Shown here: positions 1 to 7,600 of the stretch, in pieces
How the letters are laid out: each line of letters starts with the position of its first letter
How positions within the stretch are numbered: the stretch's first letter is position 1
Origin: CAYURP01 sp964447175
GTDB lineage: Bacteria > Zixibacteria > MSB-5A5 > SM23-73-2
NCBI GenBank assembly: GCA_964447175.1
Contig: CAYURP010000053.1
Location: forward strand, 1 to 18,905
DNA: 18,905 bases
Reading direction: 5' to 3'
Notes under the pieces: generated by a model
What the model was told of the DNA's origin: nothing
Databases searched by the model: none
What the model saw: the letters and a program-made list of their open reading frames with translations, nothing else
Translations under genes and position numbers: made by a program

Positions 1-1
1 G

Positions 2-460
2 GTCTTAAGGATGGGACCTGAGGGATTCGGTTTTTTGACTGCTGCTATTTCAGCAGGTATGTTTGCGGGAACGCTTTTTTTGGGGATAAAAGGAGAGGTC
101 AAAAGAAAAGGACCGGTGATAATCTTAAGCATCATATTCGGAGGAATCTGCCTGGCACTCTTTGGTGTCTCCACGTCGTTTTCCCTGTCTATGCTGCTTT
201 TGGGATTAGCGGGCTTGACTTTTTCCCTGGTTAATGTTCTGGTCATTGTGGTTTTTCAGACCAGAATCCCTCATGATAAACAGGGAAGGATATTCGGCAG
301 CTTGAACACTATGGTCTGGGGATTAAGGCCCATATCGCTGGCTCTGGCAGGAGTTTTAGCGGTTTGGGTGGATGTTCATGTGCTGGTCTTTTTCAGCGGG
401 GTTCTGGTGGCTCTGGGTGGTCTGTTCAGCTCCCTGATAAAAGGAATGAGACAACTTTAA
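2..460 (+). CDS. MFS transporter, C-terminal part (5' end outside window)
   Basis: The frame is open from base 2 and no convincing start with a ribosome site is visible, so this is the 3' end of a longer gene. About 150 residues remain. They form four to five hydrophobic helices with a short basic loop (KGEVKRKGP) and the segment RIPHDKQGRIFG, which matches the cytoplasmic loop seen in the C-terminal half of major facilitator drug/H+ antiporter-type permeases (known family pattern). A full MFS protein has about 400 residues and 12 helices, so roughly the first two thirds is missing. The substrate cannot be told. No T-rich terminator follows directly; a long hairpin at 521-573 lies 60 bp downstream. 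Confidence 0.8.
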   Translation, partial: VLRMGPEGFGFLTAAISAGMFAGTLFLGIKGEVKRKGPVIILSIIFGGICLALFGVSTSFSLSMLLLGLAGLTFSLVNVLVIVVFQTRIPHDKQGRIFGSLNTMVWGLRPISLALAGVLAVWVDVHVLVFFSGVLVALGGLFSSLIKGMRQL

Positions 461-520
461 TTCATCAAGCTTTAAAATTAATATTTTCTGGTTAATTAAA
501 TTAGTTTCTTCTCCAAAAAA

Positions 521-573
521 CTCACCCCCTTTTGTTCCCCCTCTCTTAGTAAGAGAGGGGGTTAGGGGGTGAG
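521..573. repeat. Long hairpin after the MFS gene
   Basis: Outer arms CTCACCCCC (521-529) and GGGGGTGAG (565-573) enclose inner arms CCCCCTCTCTTA and TAAGAGAGGGGG around a tiny loop. The whole 53 bp can fold on either strand. It could terminate transcription of the MFS gene, but no T-tract follows. The arms resemble high-copy dispersed palindromes known from many environmental genomes. The remaining bases from 461 to 763 hold nothing else I can support. Confidence 0.7.
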
Positions 574-763
574 TTCTAAGAACCTGTAATTTTTTTTCAA
601 GAAGGTAAAGCACAAAGGACACACACCGTGGTATTAATTCCTTCCATAAACCAATTCTTTAGTAACTCTTTTGGATAAGAGTCTTAAATTAAGAATTTTG
701 TGAATGCTACTTAAAACAGGGGGAAATTTGTTAGAGCTAAGAAGAGAATATAAAATTCACCAA

Positions 764-943
764 TTATCTTAAGTTTCCTTCACCCTCTGAGAAAAAAAAG
801 CAGGTATCCCCTTTGATCACAAAGTCACAGCGGGGGCAGGTGTATTTTGTCCTGTTCTTTCCCACAAGGGTAAATCTTTTAGCCTTGAGTTTTGCTCCGC
901 ATACGGGACAAAGTAGCGTCTTTTTTCTATTAAAGAATCTCAT
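764..943 (-). CDS. Small zinc-ribbon protein (59 aa)
   Basis: This short ATG-to-TAA frame on the minus strand encodes 59 residues, beginning MRFFNRKKTLLCPVCG. Two CxxC knuckles are seen: CPVC at residues 12-15 and CPRC at 36-39, separated by a basic stretch with an aromatic residue before the second knuckle. This is the layout of a rubredoxin-like or zinc-ribbon fold that binds one Zn2+ ion. The ribosome site is weak (CTGAG just before ATG). It lies downstream of the 983-1560 gene pair on the same strand and may be the last gene of that unit. Its role is unknown; such ribbons often mediate protein or nucleic acid contacts. The four regularly spaced cysteines are the main evidence that it is real. 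Confidence 0.6.
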   Translation of the reverse strand: MRFFNRKKTLLCPVCGAKLKAKRFTLVGKNRTKYTCPRCDFVIKGDTCFFFSEGEGNLR

Positions 944-982
944 CTCAGTTTTCTGTTGACAAAAAATGTCTCATAATTTTTC

Positions 983-1315
983 TTAAGAAGGTCTTAAAAG
1001 ATTTATGATCAGCATTGCTCCGATGCAGAAGGGTAAAAGATTAACAAAGGTATATGGCAAAAAATAGGAGGTGATCCCACAAAGTATAAGACCGGGGAGG
1101 ACTACGAACTTAACCATCTCCAGACTCACTTTGATAAGCTTGGTGAAAAGCAAAAAGGTAAAGCCGAAGATTACAAGGTTTAATGCCAGTTGCCCGAAAA
1201 AGCCGAAACGTGCCAGAACGTAGTTGTTCAGGTGAAAAAACCAGTCCAGCGGCAAATTCCACTTATCAGCAAGTTTCTCTATGTGTTGGAGTAGATCGGT
1301 TAAGATGGAATTCAA
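983..1315 (-). CDS. Small integral membrane protein, unknown family
   Basis: This encodes 110 residues. An amphipathic N-terminus (about 1-33) is followed by three hydrophobic helices near residues 36-60, 68-84 and 88-106, ending in RPS. The start codon is TTG (1313-1315), preceded at good spacing by GGGGAGGT, and it overlaps the TGA stop of the upstream gene in a TTGA tetranucleotide. This arrangement implies translational coupling. I do not recognise the family. With the 82-aa gene before it and the zinc-ribbon gene after it, it forms a small minus-strand unit. The overlap and the strong ribosome site support a real gene. Confidence 0.7.
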   Translation of the reverse strand: MNSILTDLLQHIEKLADKWNLPLDWFFHLNNYVLARFGFFGQLALNLVIFGFTFLLFTKLIKVSLEMVKFVVLPGLILCGITSYFLPYTFVNLLPFCIGAMLIINLLRPS

Positions 1316-1560
1316 AATCTTACCTCCCCTCCAGCAGATGCGGATGATGAGGTTAAGGGCTCAATGGTTAAACTTGATTCCCCCACCTTTTCGAGACCAT
1401 CCATCTTGTGGAGAAGGAAATCCTGATCGTTGATCCAGTTCTGCGAAAGAGACGAGACCTCTTCCTGGGAGATATCGGAGACCCAGGAGATTACGACTCT
1501 ATCAATATGGGTCTGGTTAACCAGAAGGTTGTCCATATTCAGTGTAAATTTGATCTTCAT
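1312..1560 (-). CDS. Hypothetical soluble protein (82 aa)
   Basis: The ATG at 1558-1560 is preceded by GGAGGA about 10 bases upstream. The product is acidic and soluble, with no signal peptide, membrane segment or recognisable motif. Its last codons contain the ribosome site of the following membrane-protein gene, and its TGA overlaps that gene's TTG start by one base pair of codons (TTGA). The tail is rich in Ser, Ala and Gly (SSSASAGGE). I do not recognise it. It probably works with the three-helix membrane protein it is coupled to, but that rests only on gene order. Confidence 0.6.
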   Translation of the reverse strand: MKIKFTLNMDNLLVNQTHIDRVVISWVSDISQEEVSSLSQNWINDQDFLLHKMDGLEKVGESSLTIEPLTSSSASAGGEVRF

Positions 1561-1803
1561 ATTTTTTCTGTCCTCCGAATCATCTTATGCTGAACCATTT
1601 CGAGTTTCCGAATTGTAAAAAGCAATGGATGTGCCAAAAGAACGACCGGTTTTCAGGCAAATTTATTAAGATTTAAGTCTTTGGTTGATTTAAGGTTAAA
1701 GATTTTTTATTTTATCTGAGAATATGAAGCGATTTGCAGACTAAAAAAAATGTGGGAGGAAATCCATAGTTTATGGTATATTATCAGTTAATGAGGAGTA
1801 TCT

Positions 1804-2876
1804 ATGTGGGAGAAAATTTTCAAGTTAAAAGNNNNNNNNNNNNNNNNNNNNNNNNNNNNNNNNNNNNNNNNNNNNNNNNNNNNNNNNNNNNNNNNNNNNN
1901 NNNNNNNNNNNNNNNNNNNNNNNNNNNNNNNGGAATAGGACTTTTTTTGGCTTTGATCGGGCTTCAGAATGCAGGATTAATCAAAGCTGATCCAGCAACT
2001 CTGGTTAGCTTAGGTGATTTGACAAAACTCCCCATAATTGTTTCTGTTTTAGGATTGATCATCACTGCCATTCTGATCAGGCAGAAGGTCAAGGGTGCTC
2101 TTTTAATTGGTATTGTTTCTGCAACTGTTATAGCTATAATAGCCAATTATCTCTCGGGCTTCAAAGCTTACCCTGGTTCAGAGTATGCCAGAATTCCTGC
2201 AACTTTAGTCTCTGCACCGGATTTGTCCATAATCGGCAAGTTTGATTTCAGGGTATTCAGCAAATTGGGGATAATAACATCTGTCACTTTAATCTTTGCT
2301 GTGATGCTCTCTGATTTCTTTGATACCCTGGGCTCGGTGATCGGTCTGGGAACTGAGGGGAAATTTCTGGATGAGAAGGGCAGGTTGCCCAAAATAAACC
2401 GGGTTTTATTAGTCGACTCCATAGCTGCTGCAGCTGGCGGGGCAGCATCAGCCAGTTCGGTCACCACTTATATTGAGAGCGCAGCAGGAATTTCCGTGGG
2501 CGGGCGAACAGGATTAACAGTTGTAATTGTGGGGCTACTTTTCGTATTGGCTATATTCTTTGCACCTTTGGCAGGAATAGTTCCCAACCAAGCAACAGCG
2601 CCTGCTCTTATCATCGTGGGCTTTTTGATGATGTCCATTATCAAAGAGATACCGTTCTCAAAATTCGATGAAGCTTTCCCGGCATTTTTGATAATGATAG
2701 TCATGCCTTTAACCTACAGCATCTCCAATGGAATAGGAATAGGATTCATCATTTTCACCCTGATCAAGCTTTTGTCAGGTAGAGGAAAAGAGGTTCACTG
2801 GCTGATGTATCTGGTTTCTCTTGCTTTTTTGATAGATTTCGCTATACCGACTTTGAAGACTATTTTTAGTTTTTGA
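1804..2876 (+). CDS. NCS2-family purine permease (AzgA/PbuG type), interrupted by assembly gap
   Basis: Likely a proton-coupled nucleobase importer for adenine, guanine or hypoxanthine. The first codons after GAGGAG (1793-1798) read MWEKIFKLK, which fits the usual start of AzgA-type permeases. After 100 N, the sequence resumes with GIGLFLALIGLQNAG and runs for 314 residues. These include FFDTLGSVIG, SSVTTYIESAAGISVGGRTG and ATAPALIIVG, all landmarks of this subfamily. About eight hydrophobic helices are visible. The frame of the start is not the frame after the gap, so the N length is wrong. Family members have about 430-445 residues, so some 100-135 residues are missing. No purine riboswitch was recognised upstream. 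The copy is probably intact in the organism. Confidence 0.9.
1832..1931. other. Assembly gap (100 N) inside the permease gene
   Basis: Exactly 100 N separate the permease start from the rest of the gene. The correct start (1804) and the downstream frame (1932) differ by 128 bases, which is not a multiple of three. The homologous family needs roughly 300-400 bases here. The N run is therefore a fixed-size placeholder. Confidence 0.95.
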
Positions 2877-2888
2877 GCTCCTTTTATT

Positions 2889-2962
2889 CTGGAGCGGGAT
2901 GAATTCCCACTCCTATGAGTATCTATTGGTTTTTCTTAAAAGGTGGGGCATTAAGCCCATAA
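2889..2962. repeat. Double-hairpin repeat, copy A
   Basis: The first hairpin is GGAGCGGG (2891-2898), loop ATGAATT, CCCACTCC (2906-2913), with one C-A mismatch. It is followed by TATGAGTAT and a second short hairpin, GGGC-ATTAA-GCCC, near 2945-2957. Copies B (4633-4710) and C (6430-6503) have the same order. It lies 14 bp after the permease stop, so it may also end that transcript. Confidence 0.75.
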
Positions 2963-2975
2963 CAACTAAAAAATA

Positions 2976-3004
2976 TTGACAATTCGAATAATAGATATTA
3001 AATT
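2976..3004 (+). promoter_or_regulatory. Sigma-70-like promoter of first secreted paralog
   Basis: TTGACA (2976-2981), a 17-bp spacer and TAAATT (2999-3004) lie about 60 bp before the gene start. The same -35, spacer length and -10 recur before the second paralog. This conservation within a diverged duplicate supports function. Confidence 0.6.
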
Positions 3005-3065
3005 ATATTAGAAAGAAAAATAAAAAGGTTGTAATGGGTTAGATAATCATTTGGGGAGGGTAGTT

Positions 3066-4589
3066 ATGTTCAATAAACACAAATTACTTTTTCTGATTAT
3101 TTCATTTTTAATTCTTTTATATTTTTGCACCTTTTTAAGTGCTGAAGATAAGTTTTTCTCTTTAAGCGAGAAATGGTCGGTGCAATTACCAGCTTCCATT
3201 TACGCTATAAAACTCTATGATATCAATGCTAACAATTCCCAGGATATTATAATTGGCACTTCTGCAACTCTACATATTGCAAGTGACTCGGCAGGACAAG
3301 TCATCGCAAGTTCTTCCTTCTTACCTTATGGGATAAGCTGTATTGATGTCGGTGACTTGAATCAGGATAATATCCCTGAGATCCTCGCTGGAGCTGTATC
3401 CTTTGCCCCTATGGTATATATCTTTTCAGATGTAGAACTTGATAGCTATATGACCGTCATAGAAGATACACATCAATACAAGAGCGTTGTCTCCTTGAGG
3501 ACAGTTACTTATGAAGATAGCTCGGTAACATTCTTAGGATGTGATGAAAGCTATGATTTCTATAATGATGGGTCAATCTACAGGGGGACAGGTTATCTGG
3601 AAGAGATTGTGAAATTACCTTTTTATGGATACATTCCACAACGAATAGATTTCGAGGACATAAATGGAAATGACTCATCAGAGTTAATAATCGGACAGTT
3701 TGAAGCACATGGTATGATGGGGATGTATGGCACTTCTGCAGACATCGTCATTAGGAATCATCAAGCCGATACAGTGAATCAACATAAATCACCACTTTTT
3801 TCTTTTGACATGGATCACGCTACTAATGGCGGATTTACCAGTTTGGAAATAGGTAATTGTGATAGTGACTCAGCTTTAGAGATATTAGGGAGTGCCTTTG
3901 TAGATACTTGTTTCCCTGTGTACGTTGATACTTGCTGTCTCACGGTTTTATCAGCCGTAGACGGTTCAACTAAAACCGAACAATGGAAACTGACCTATTA
4001 TGATACTGTAAATATAATAAGTGGGATTGGTTTGGTTGATTATAATCATGATGGAGTGAACGAGGTTTTAGTGGCTCATAAAAATGCTCCCATGGAATTG
4101 CTCAACGGAGAAGATGGGAGCAAAATTGCTGAAAGCGACAGCTCTTATAAAGTAAGTCAGTTTGCTTTTGGAGATGTGGATGGAGATGGTGAGAAAGAGA
4201 TAGTTATCGGAGATGGGAATGTCTTGAGAGTTTTTGAAGTGGACTTCACCACGGACGTTCCAGAAGAGGAAAAGGATTTAGTAATTTCTAACTTCATATA
4301 CCTGGACCAAAACTATCCCAATCCCTTTAACTACACCACCCTGATACACTTCGAGGTTAACAGTTCACAATCAACAGTTCAAGGTCCTGTTCCCACCACT
4401 CTAAAGATTTACAATATCTTGGGACAGCAGGTCAGAACTTTACTCGATGAGGAGAAAATTCCGGGAAATTATCAGGTCATTTGGGATGGAAAAGATTATA
4501 AAGGAAAGATTGTTCCCAGCGGGATTTATTTTTACCAGCTAACTATGGGAAAATATTCTGAATCTAAGAAGATGCTCTTTTTGAAATAA
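3066..4589 (+). CDS. Secreted FG-GAP/VCBS repeat protein with YPNPFN C-terminal sorting domain (paralog 1)
   Basis: The start is ATG 3066, after GGGGAGGG. Residues 1-26 form a Sec signal peptide (basic start, hydrophobic core, cleavage near LSA-ED). Calcium-loop-like repeats follow: DINANNSQDIIIG (52-64), DLNQDNIPEILAG (97-109), DINGNDSSELIIG (198-210), DYNHDGVNEVLV (325-336) and DVDGDGEKEIVIG (370-382). These are typical of integrin-like beta-propellers. From about residue 410 a FlgD/Ig-like domain with NYPNPFN, KIYNILGQ and VPSGIYFYQL resembles type IX-style C-terminal sorting signals. The 507-aa product is probably exported and surface-attached; its ligand is unknown. A near copy follows directly. 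The two share ends but differ in residues about 42-255. Confidence 0.88.
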   Translation: MFNKHKLLFLIISFLILLYFCTFLSAEDKFFSLSEKWSVQLPASIYAIKLYDINANNSQDIIIGTSATLHIASDSAGQVIASSSFLPYGISCIDVGDLNQDNIPEILAGAVSFAPMVYIFSDVELDSYMTVIEDTHQYKSVVSLRTVTYEDSSVTFLGCDESYDFYNDGSIYRGTGYLEEIVKLPFYGYIPQRIDFEDINGNDSSELIIGQFEAHGMMGMYGTSADIVIRNHQADTVNQHKSPLFSFDMDHATNGGFTSLEIGNCDSDSALEILGSAFVDTCFPVYVDTCCLTVLSAVDGSTKTEQWKLTYYDTVNIISGIGLVDYNHDGVNEVLVAHKNAPMELLNGEDGSKIAESDSSYKVSQFAFGDVDGDGEKEIVIGDGNVLRVFEVDFTTDVPEEEKDLVISNFIYLDQNYPNPFNYTTLIHFEVNSSQSTVQGPVPTTLKIYNILGQQVRTLLDEEKIPGNYQVIWDGKDYKGKIVPSGIYFYQLTMGKYSESKKMLFLK

Positions 4590-4632
4590 AAACTTAAAAG
4601 GGGAAAATCTTTGATTTTAAAAATGTCTATTT

Positions 4633-4710
4633 TAGAGTGGGATGAATTCTCACTCCTATGAAATATCAATAGATTTACTCAATAGGCGGGCATTCAGCCC
4701 CGCACCAACT
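4633..4710. repeat. Double-hairpin repeat, copy B
   Basis: The first hairpin is GAGTGGG (4635-4641), loop ATGAATT, TTCTCACTC side ending at 4655. It is followed by CTATGA and a second hairpin, GGGC-ATTCA-GCCC, near 4687-4700. It lies between the two secreted paralogs, after the first stop and before the second promoter. At the stem position where copy A has a C-A mismatch and copy C has C-G, this copy has T-A. Confidence 0.75.
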
Positions 4711-4718
4711 AAAAAATA

Positions 4719-4747
4719 TTGACAATTCCAGTATTAGATATTAAATT
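4719..4747 (+). promoter_or_regulatory. Sigma-70-like promoter of second secreted paralog
   Basis: TTGACA (4719-4724), a 17-bp spacer and TAAATT (4742-4747) are at the same distance from the start codon as in the first paralog. The two promoter regions are clearly homologous. Each paralog therefore has its own promoter. Confidence 0.6.
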
Positions 4748-4808
4748 ATATTAGGATGAGAAGTACAAAGACTATAATGGGTTAGATGATCTTGCGGGGA
4801 GGGTAGTT

Positions 4809-6386
4809 ATGTGCAATAAACCTAAATTATTTTTTCTGATTATCTCAGTTTTTATTGTGCTATGTTTTTGCACCTTTTTACGTGCTGAGGATAAGTTTTT
4901 CTCTTTGAGTGAGAAGTGGTCGGTGCAATTAGCAAATACTGTAAGAGTAATACATCTGCATGATATGAATCATAACTATTCTCAGGAGATTTTGATTGGA
5001 GCAGGGTCGTTGCAAGATTGTTACCAGTCTTGTTATGGATTTGTATATATAGTTAGTGATTCAGCAAGAGACGTCATAGAAAGTTCTGTCGATTTGGAAT
5101 GGGGTATAAGTTGCATTGAAGCTGGGGATTTAGACCAGAATGGTGAGCCAGAGATACTTGCTGGGGTGTCGGATGGTGTGCGTGGTGGTGTATCTATTTT
5201 CTCTGATGCACATCTTGATAGCCACATACTTGTTCCAGATGACGATTTCTTCCCTGCAGTCGTTTCAATTAAGACTGTTCCTATGGGAGATAGTACAGTG
5301 GTTTATTTAGCAGCATTTTATATACTGGCTGGTGGGCACCAAATCCTGGATAAGATAAGTTTTATCTATATGGGAACAGATTATTTGTCTGATCTGCACG
5401 AAATCTACGGAGGTGATTTGATTGAACAGATAGAATTTGTTGATTTAGATCTGGATAAGAAATACGAGTTAATTTTAAGCAATTTCTACTGGTCTAGTAT
5501 GGGAATGCCTGGAGATTTCCCAGCGTCTGCGAGTGTTATCGTTTGGCCTCAGTTGCCCGACAGTATGATTGTATATCAATCGATGCTCTTTTCTTTTGAT
5601 GGCCTATGGGACATAATTAACCGACATGGGTTCACCAGTTTGGAAATTGGTAATTGTGATAGTGACTCATCTTTGGAGATATTAGGAAGTGCCTTTGTGG
5701 ATACTTGTTTCCCGGTGTACGTTGATACTTGTTGTCTGACGGTTTTATCAGCTGTAGACGGTTCAACTAAAACAGAACAATGGAAACTGACCTATTATGA
5801 TACTGTAAATATAATAAGTGGAATTGGTTTGGTTGATTATAACCATGATGGAATAAACGAGGTTCTGGTTACTCATCAAAATGCCCCCATGGAGCTTTTG
5901 AATGGAGAAGATGGGAGTAAAATCGCAGAAAGCGACAGTTCTTATGAAGTGGATCATTTTGGTTTTGGAGATGTGGACGGAGATGGTGAAAAAGAGATAG
6001 TTATCGGAGATGGATACGTTTTAAGAGTTTTTGAAGTAGATTTCACCACGGACGTTCCGGAAGAGGATAAGGATTTAGTGATTTCTAACTTCATATACCT
6101 GGACCAAAACTATCCCAATCCCTTTAACTACACCACCCTGATACACTTCGAGGTTAACAGTTCACAATCAACAGTTCAAGGTCCTGTTCCCACCACTCTA
6201 AAGATTTACAATATCTTGGGACAGCAGGTCAGAACTTTACTCGATGAGGAGAAAATTCCGGGAAATTATCAGGTCATTTGGGATGGAAAAGATTATAAAG
6301 GAAAGTTTGTTCCCAGCGGGATTTATTTTTACCAGCTAACTGTGGGGAAATACTCTGAATCTAAGAAGATGTTGTTCCTGAAATAA
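4809..6386 (+). CDS. Secreted FG-GAP/VCBS repeat protein with YPNPFN C-terminal sorting domain (paralog 2)
   Basis: The ATG at 4809 follows GGGGAGGG. The product has 525 residues: signal peptide 1-26 (ending LRA-ED), FG-GAP-like calcium loops such as DMNHNYSQEILIG (52-64) and DLDQNGEPEILAG (107-119), and the same C-terminal NYPNPFN domain as its upstream neighbour. From residue 274 to the stop it aligns with paralog 1 without a gap (constant offset of 1797 bases), and 225 bases (6081-6305) are identical by eye to 4284-4508. Residues about 42-273 are much more diverged and 18 residues longer. A conserved Cys pattern (DTCFPVYVDTCC) is shared. Probably a surface protein with a diversified binding face; function unknown. 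Confidence 0.88.
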   Translation: MCNKPKLFFLIISVFIVLCFCTFLRAEDKFFSLSEKWSVQLANTVRVIHLHDMNHNYSQEILIGAGSLQDCYQSCYGFVYIVSDSARDVIESSVDLEWGISCIEAGDLDQNGEPEILAGVSDGVRGGVSIFSDAHLDSHILVPDDDFFPAVVSIKTVPMGDSTVVYLAAFYILAGGHQILDKISFIYMGTDYLSDLHEIYGGDLIEQIEFVDLDLDKKYELILSNFYWSSMGMPGDFPASASVIVWPQLPDSMIVYQSMLFSFDGLWDIINRHGFTSLEIGNCDSDSSLEILGSAFVDTCFPVYVDTCCLTVLSAVDGSTKTEQWKLTYYDTVNIISGIGLVDYNHDGINEVLVTHQNAPMELLNGEDGSKIAESDSSYEVDHFGFGDVDGDGEKEIVIGDGYVLRVFEVDFTTDVPEEDKDLVISNFIYLDQNYPNPFNYTTLIHFEVNSSQSTVQGPVPTTLKIYNILGQQVRTLLDEEKIPGNYQVIWDGKDYKGKFVPSGIYFYQLTVGKYSESKKMLFLK

Positions 6387-6429
6387 AAACTTAAAAGGGG
6401 GAAATCATTAATCTTAAAAATGTCCATTT

Positions 6430-6503
6430 CAGAGCGGGATAAATTCCCGCTCCTATGAGTATTCATTGGTTTTTATTCATAGGCGGGGCATTTAGCCCCG
6501 TCC
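6430..6503. repeat. Double-hairpin repeat, copy C
   Basis: The first hairpin is a perfect GAGCGGG (6432-6438), loop ATAAATT, CCCGCTC (6446-6452). It is followed by CTATGAGTATTCATTGG and a second hairpin CGGGGC-ATTTA-GCCCCG (6484-6500). It closes the tandem array: no promoter or third paralog follows. An 18-bp sequence at 6525-6542 just beyond it recurs exactly at 8782-8799. Confidence 0.8.
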
Positions 6504-6643
6504 TAATAAAACAATTTAGTGAAGCTGAAGGTTCACACTCCAAAAAAGATAGATACTTTAACACAAACTAAACCGAATCAAGTCGTAAATTCGTATTTCT
6601 ATATGAAGGATCACAATAAACCTCACTATGGAGTCCAGACAAA

Positions 6644-7576
6644 ATGCAGAAGATCCTTATAAATCAACATAAGCGTCAGGATGTTTTCAAATGCGCTCAT
6701 AAGGCTCATTTTAAATTTGATAAAAACGTCTCGGTCTATCACGTATTGAGGGAAAAGAACTGCTTCCCCCAAGGATGTATATATTTTGTGTGGAGATGCC
6801 AACTTCTTAACAAAGGGCGAAGTTGTCCTAAAGGATATGAGCACGTGGGCAGGAAATGCTTTGGATGCAAATACTACTACGAGGATAAGGTATGCCACCA
6901 GCCTGAGGTTATGCTGAATAATGAAAAGTTCAAAGAATTCGAAGAATCCCTGGAGGAATACGAAGAATGGCTGGAATCGGTGGTAGGGAAGGACGTGGAG
7001 TTTTCAGGTGAGATAAATTCGGTCAAGCCCCATCTCAAAAAGATCGTCTCCGGCTCCAAACAAAACATATTTTTCAAAGGGTTTCTACTGAGCTTTAAAC
7101 AGGGTTTTGTCGACCGGGTGTTTTTAGATGACTATCTTTATGCCTCGGTCAGCACAAAATCTCACGAGAAAAACAAATTTGCCGCAGGGGATAAGGTCGA
7201 TTTTCTGGCACGATTAAGGGTGGACCATGGAAGAATTGTCCTAGATAGGGTAAGGAGGGTGGAGTTCTCTGAGAAATCAGATGCTTCATCCTGGGATTTG
7301 AGCCAGGCCATTGTAGCAAAAAACGTGGGTAAAGAGCTGGACTGCCAGCCTGAGAAATGCTTGAGATGCGAAAAGGGATGCCTTCTGGACGTGATCGACA
7401 GTACCGAAACCCGGGAGAAAATCTATCGACACCTTTTCTGTCTGGCTGGAATCGAAGATCCTGAGGTTTGTTACTATGATCTGAAAAAGAAAATCGAAAG
7501 GAATAAACTTCAGGAGGACGTATCTGAGGAACAGATTGAATCTGAAGCTAAGATAGATTTAAATCCTGACAAATAG
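6644..7576 (+). CDS. Cysteine-rich protein with probable OB-like middle domain, unknown family
   Basis: This encodes 310 residues from ATG 6644 (GGAG about 10 bases upstream; no other start is in frame). The N-terminal part (1-84) holds eight cysteines (17, 40, 45, 52, 61, 72, 75, 84) with a CFGC knuckle. A coiled acidic segment (about 92-112) follows. Residues 116-208 alternate strands in a way that suggests an OB fold, including AAGDKVDFLARLRVDHGRIV. The C-terminal part has six more cysteines (234, 239, 242, 246, 266, 276), with CxxCxxxC at 239-246. The tail is acidic. Two Cys clusters could bind zinc or iron-sulfur centres; a nucleic acid role is possible from the OB-like part. I do not recognise the family. 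Confidence 0.85.
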   Translation: MQKILINQHKRQDVFKCAHKAHFKFDKNVSVYHVLREKNCFPQGCIYFVWRCQLLNKGRSCPKGYEHVGRKCFGCKYYYEDKVCHQPEVMLNNEKFKEFEESLEEYEEWLESVVGKDVEFSGEINSVKPHLKKIVSGSKQNIFFKGFLLSFKQGFVDRVFLDDYLYASVSTKSHEKNKFAAGDKVDFLARLRVDHGRIVLDRVRRVEFSEKSDASSWDLSQAIVAKNVGKELDCQPEKCLRCEKGCLLDVIDSTETREKIYRHLFCLAGIEDPEVCYYDLKKKIERNKLQEDVSEEQIESEAKIDLNPDK

Positions 7577-7600
7577 TATTTGAAGACTGAGATTTTGAAA

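Noticed and set aside
356..622. Minus-strand frame of 88 aa over the MFS tail and hairpin
   Set aside because: It runs through the inverted repeat and the MFS gene antisense, has no ribosome site and a low-complexity product typical of translated repeats.
1561..1803. Possible purine riboswitch before the permease gene
   Set aside because: I looked for the conserved junction and loop elements and found none; only a weak TTGATT/TATTTT promoter-like pair near 1685-1713.
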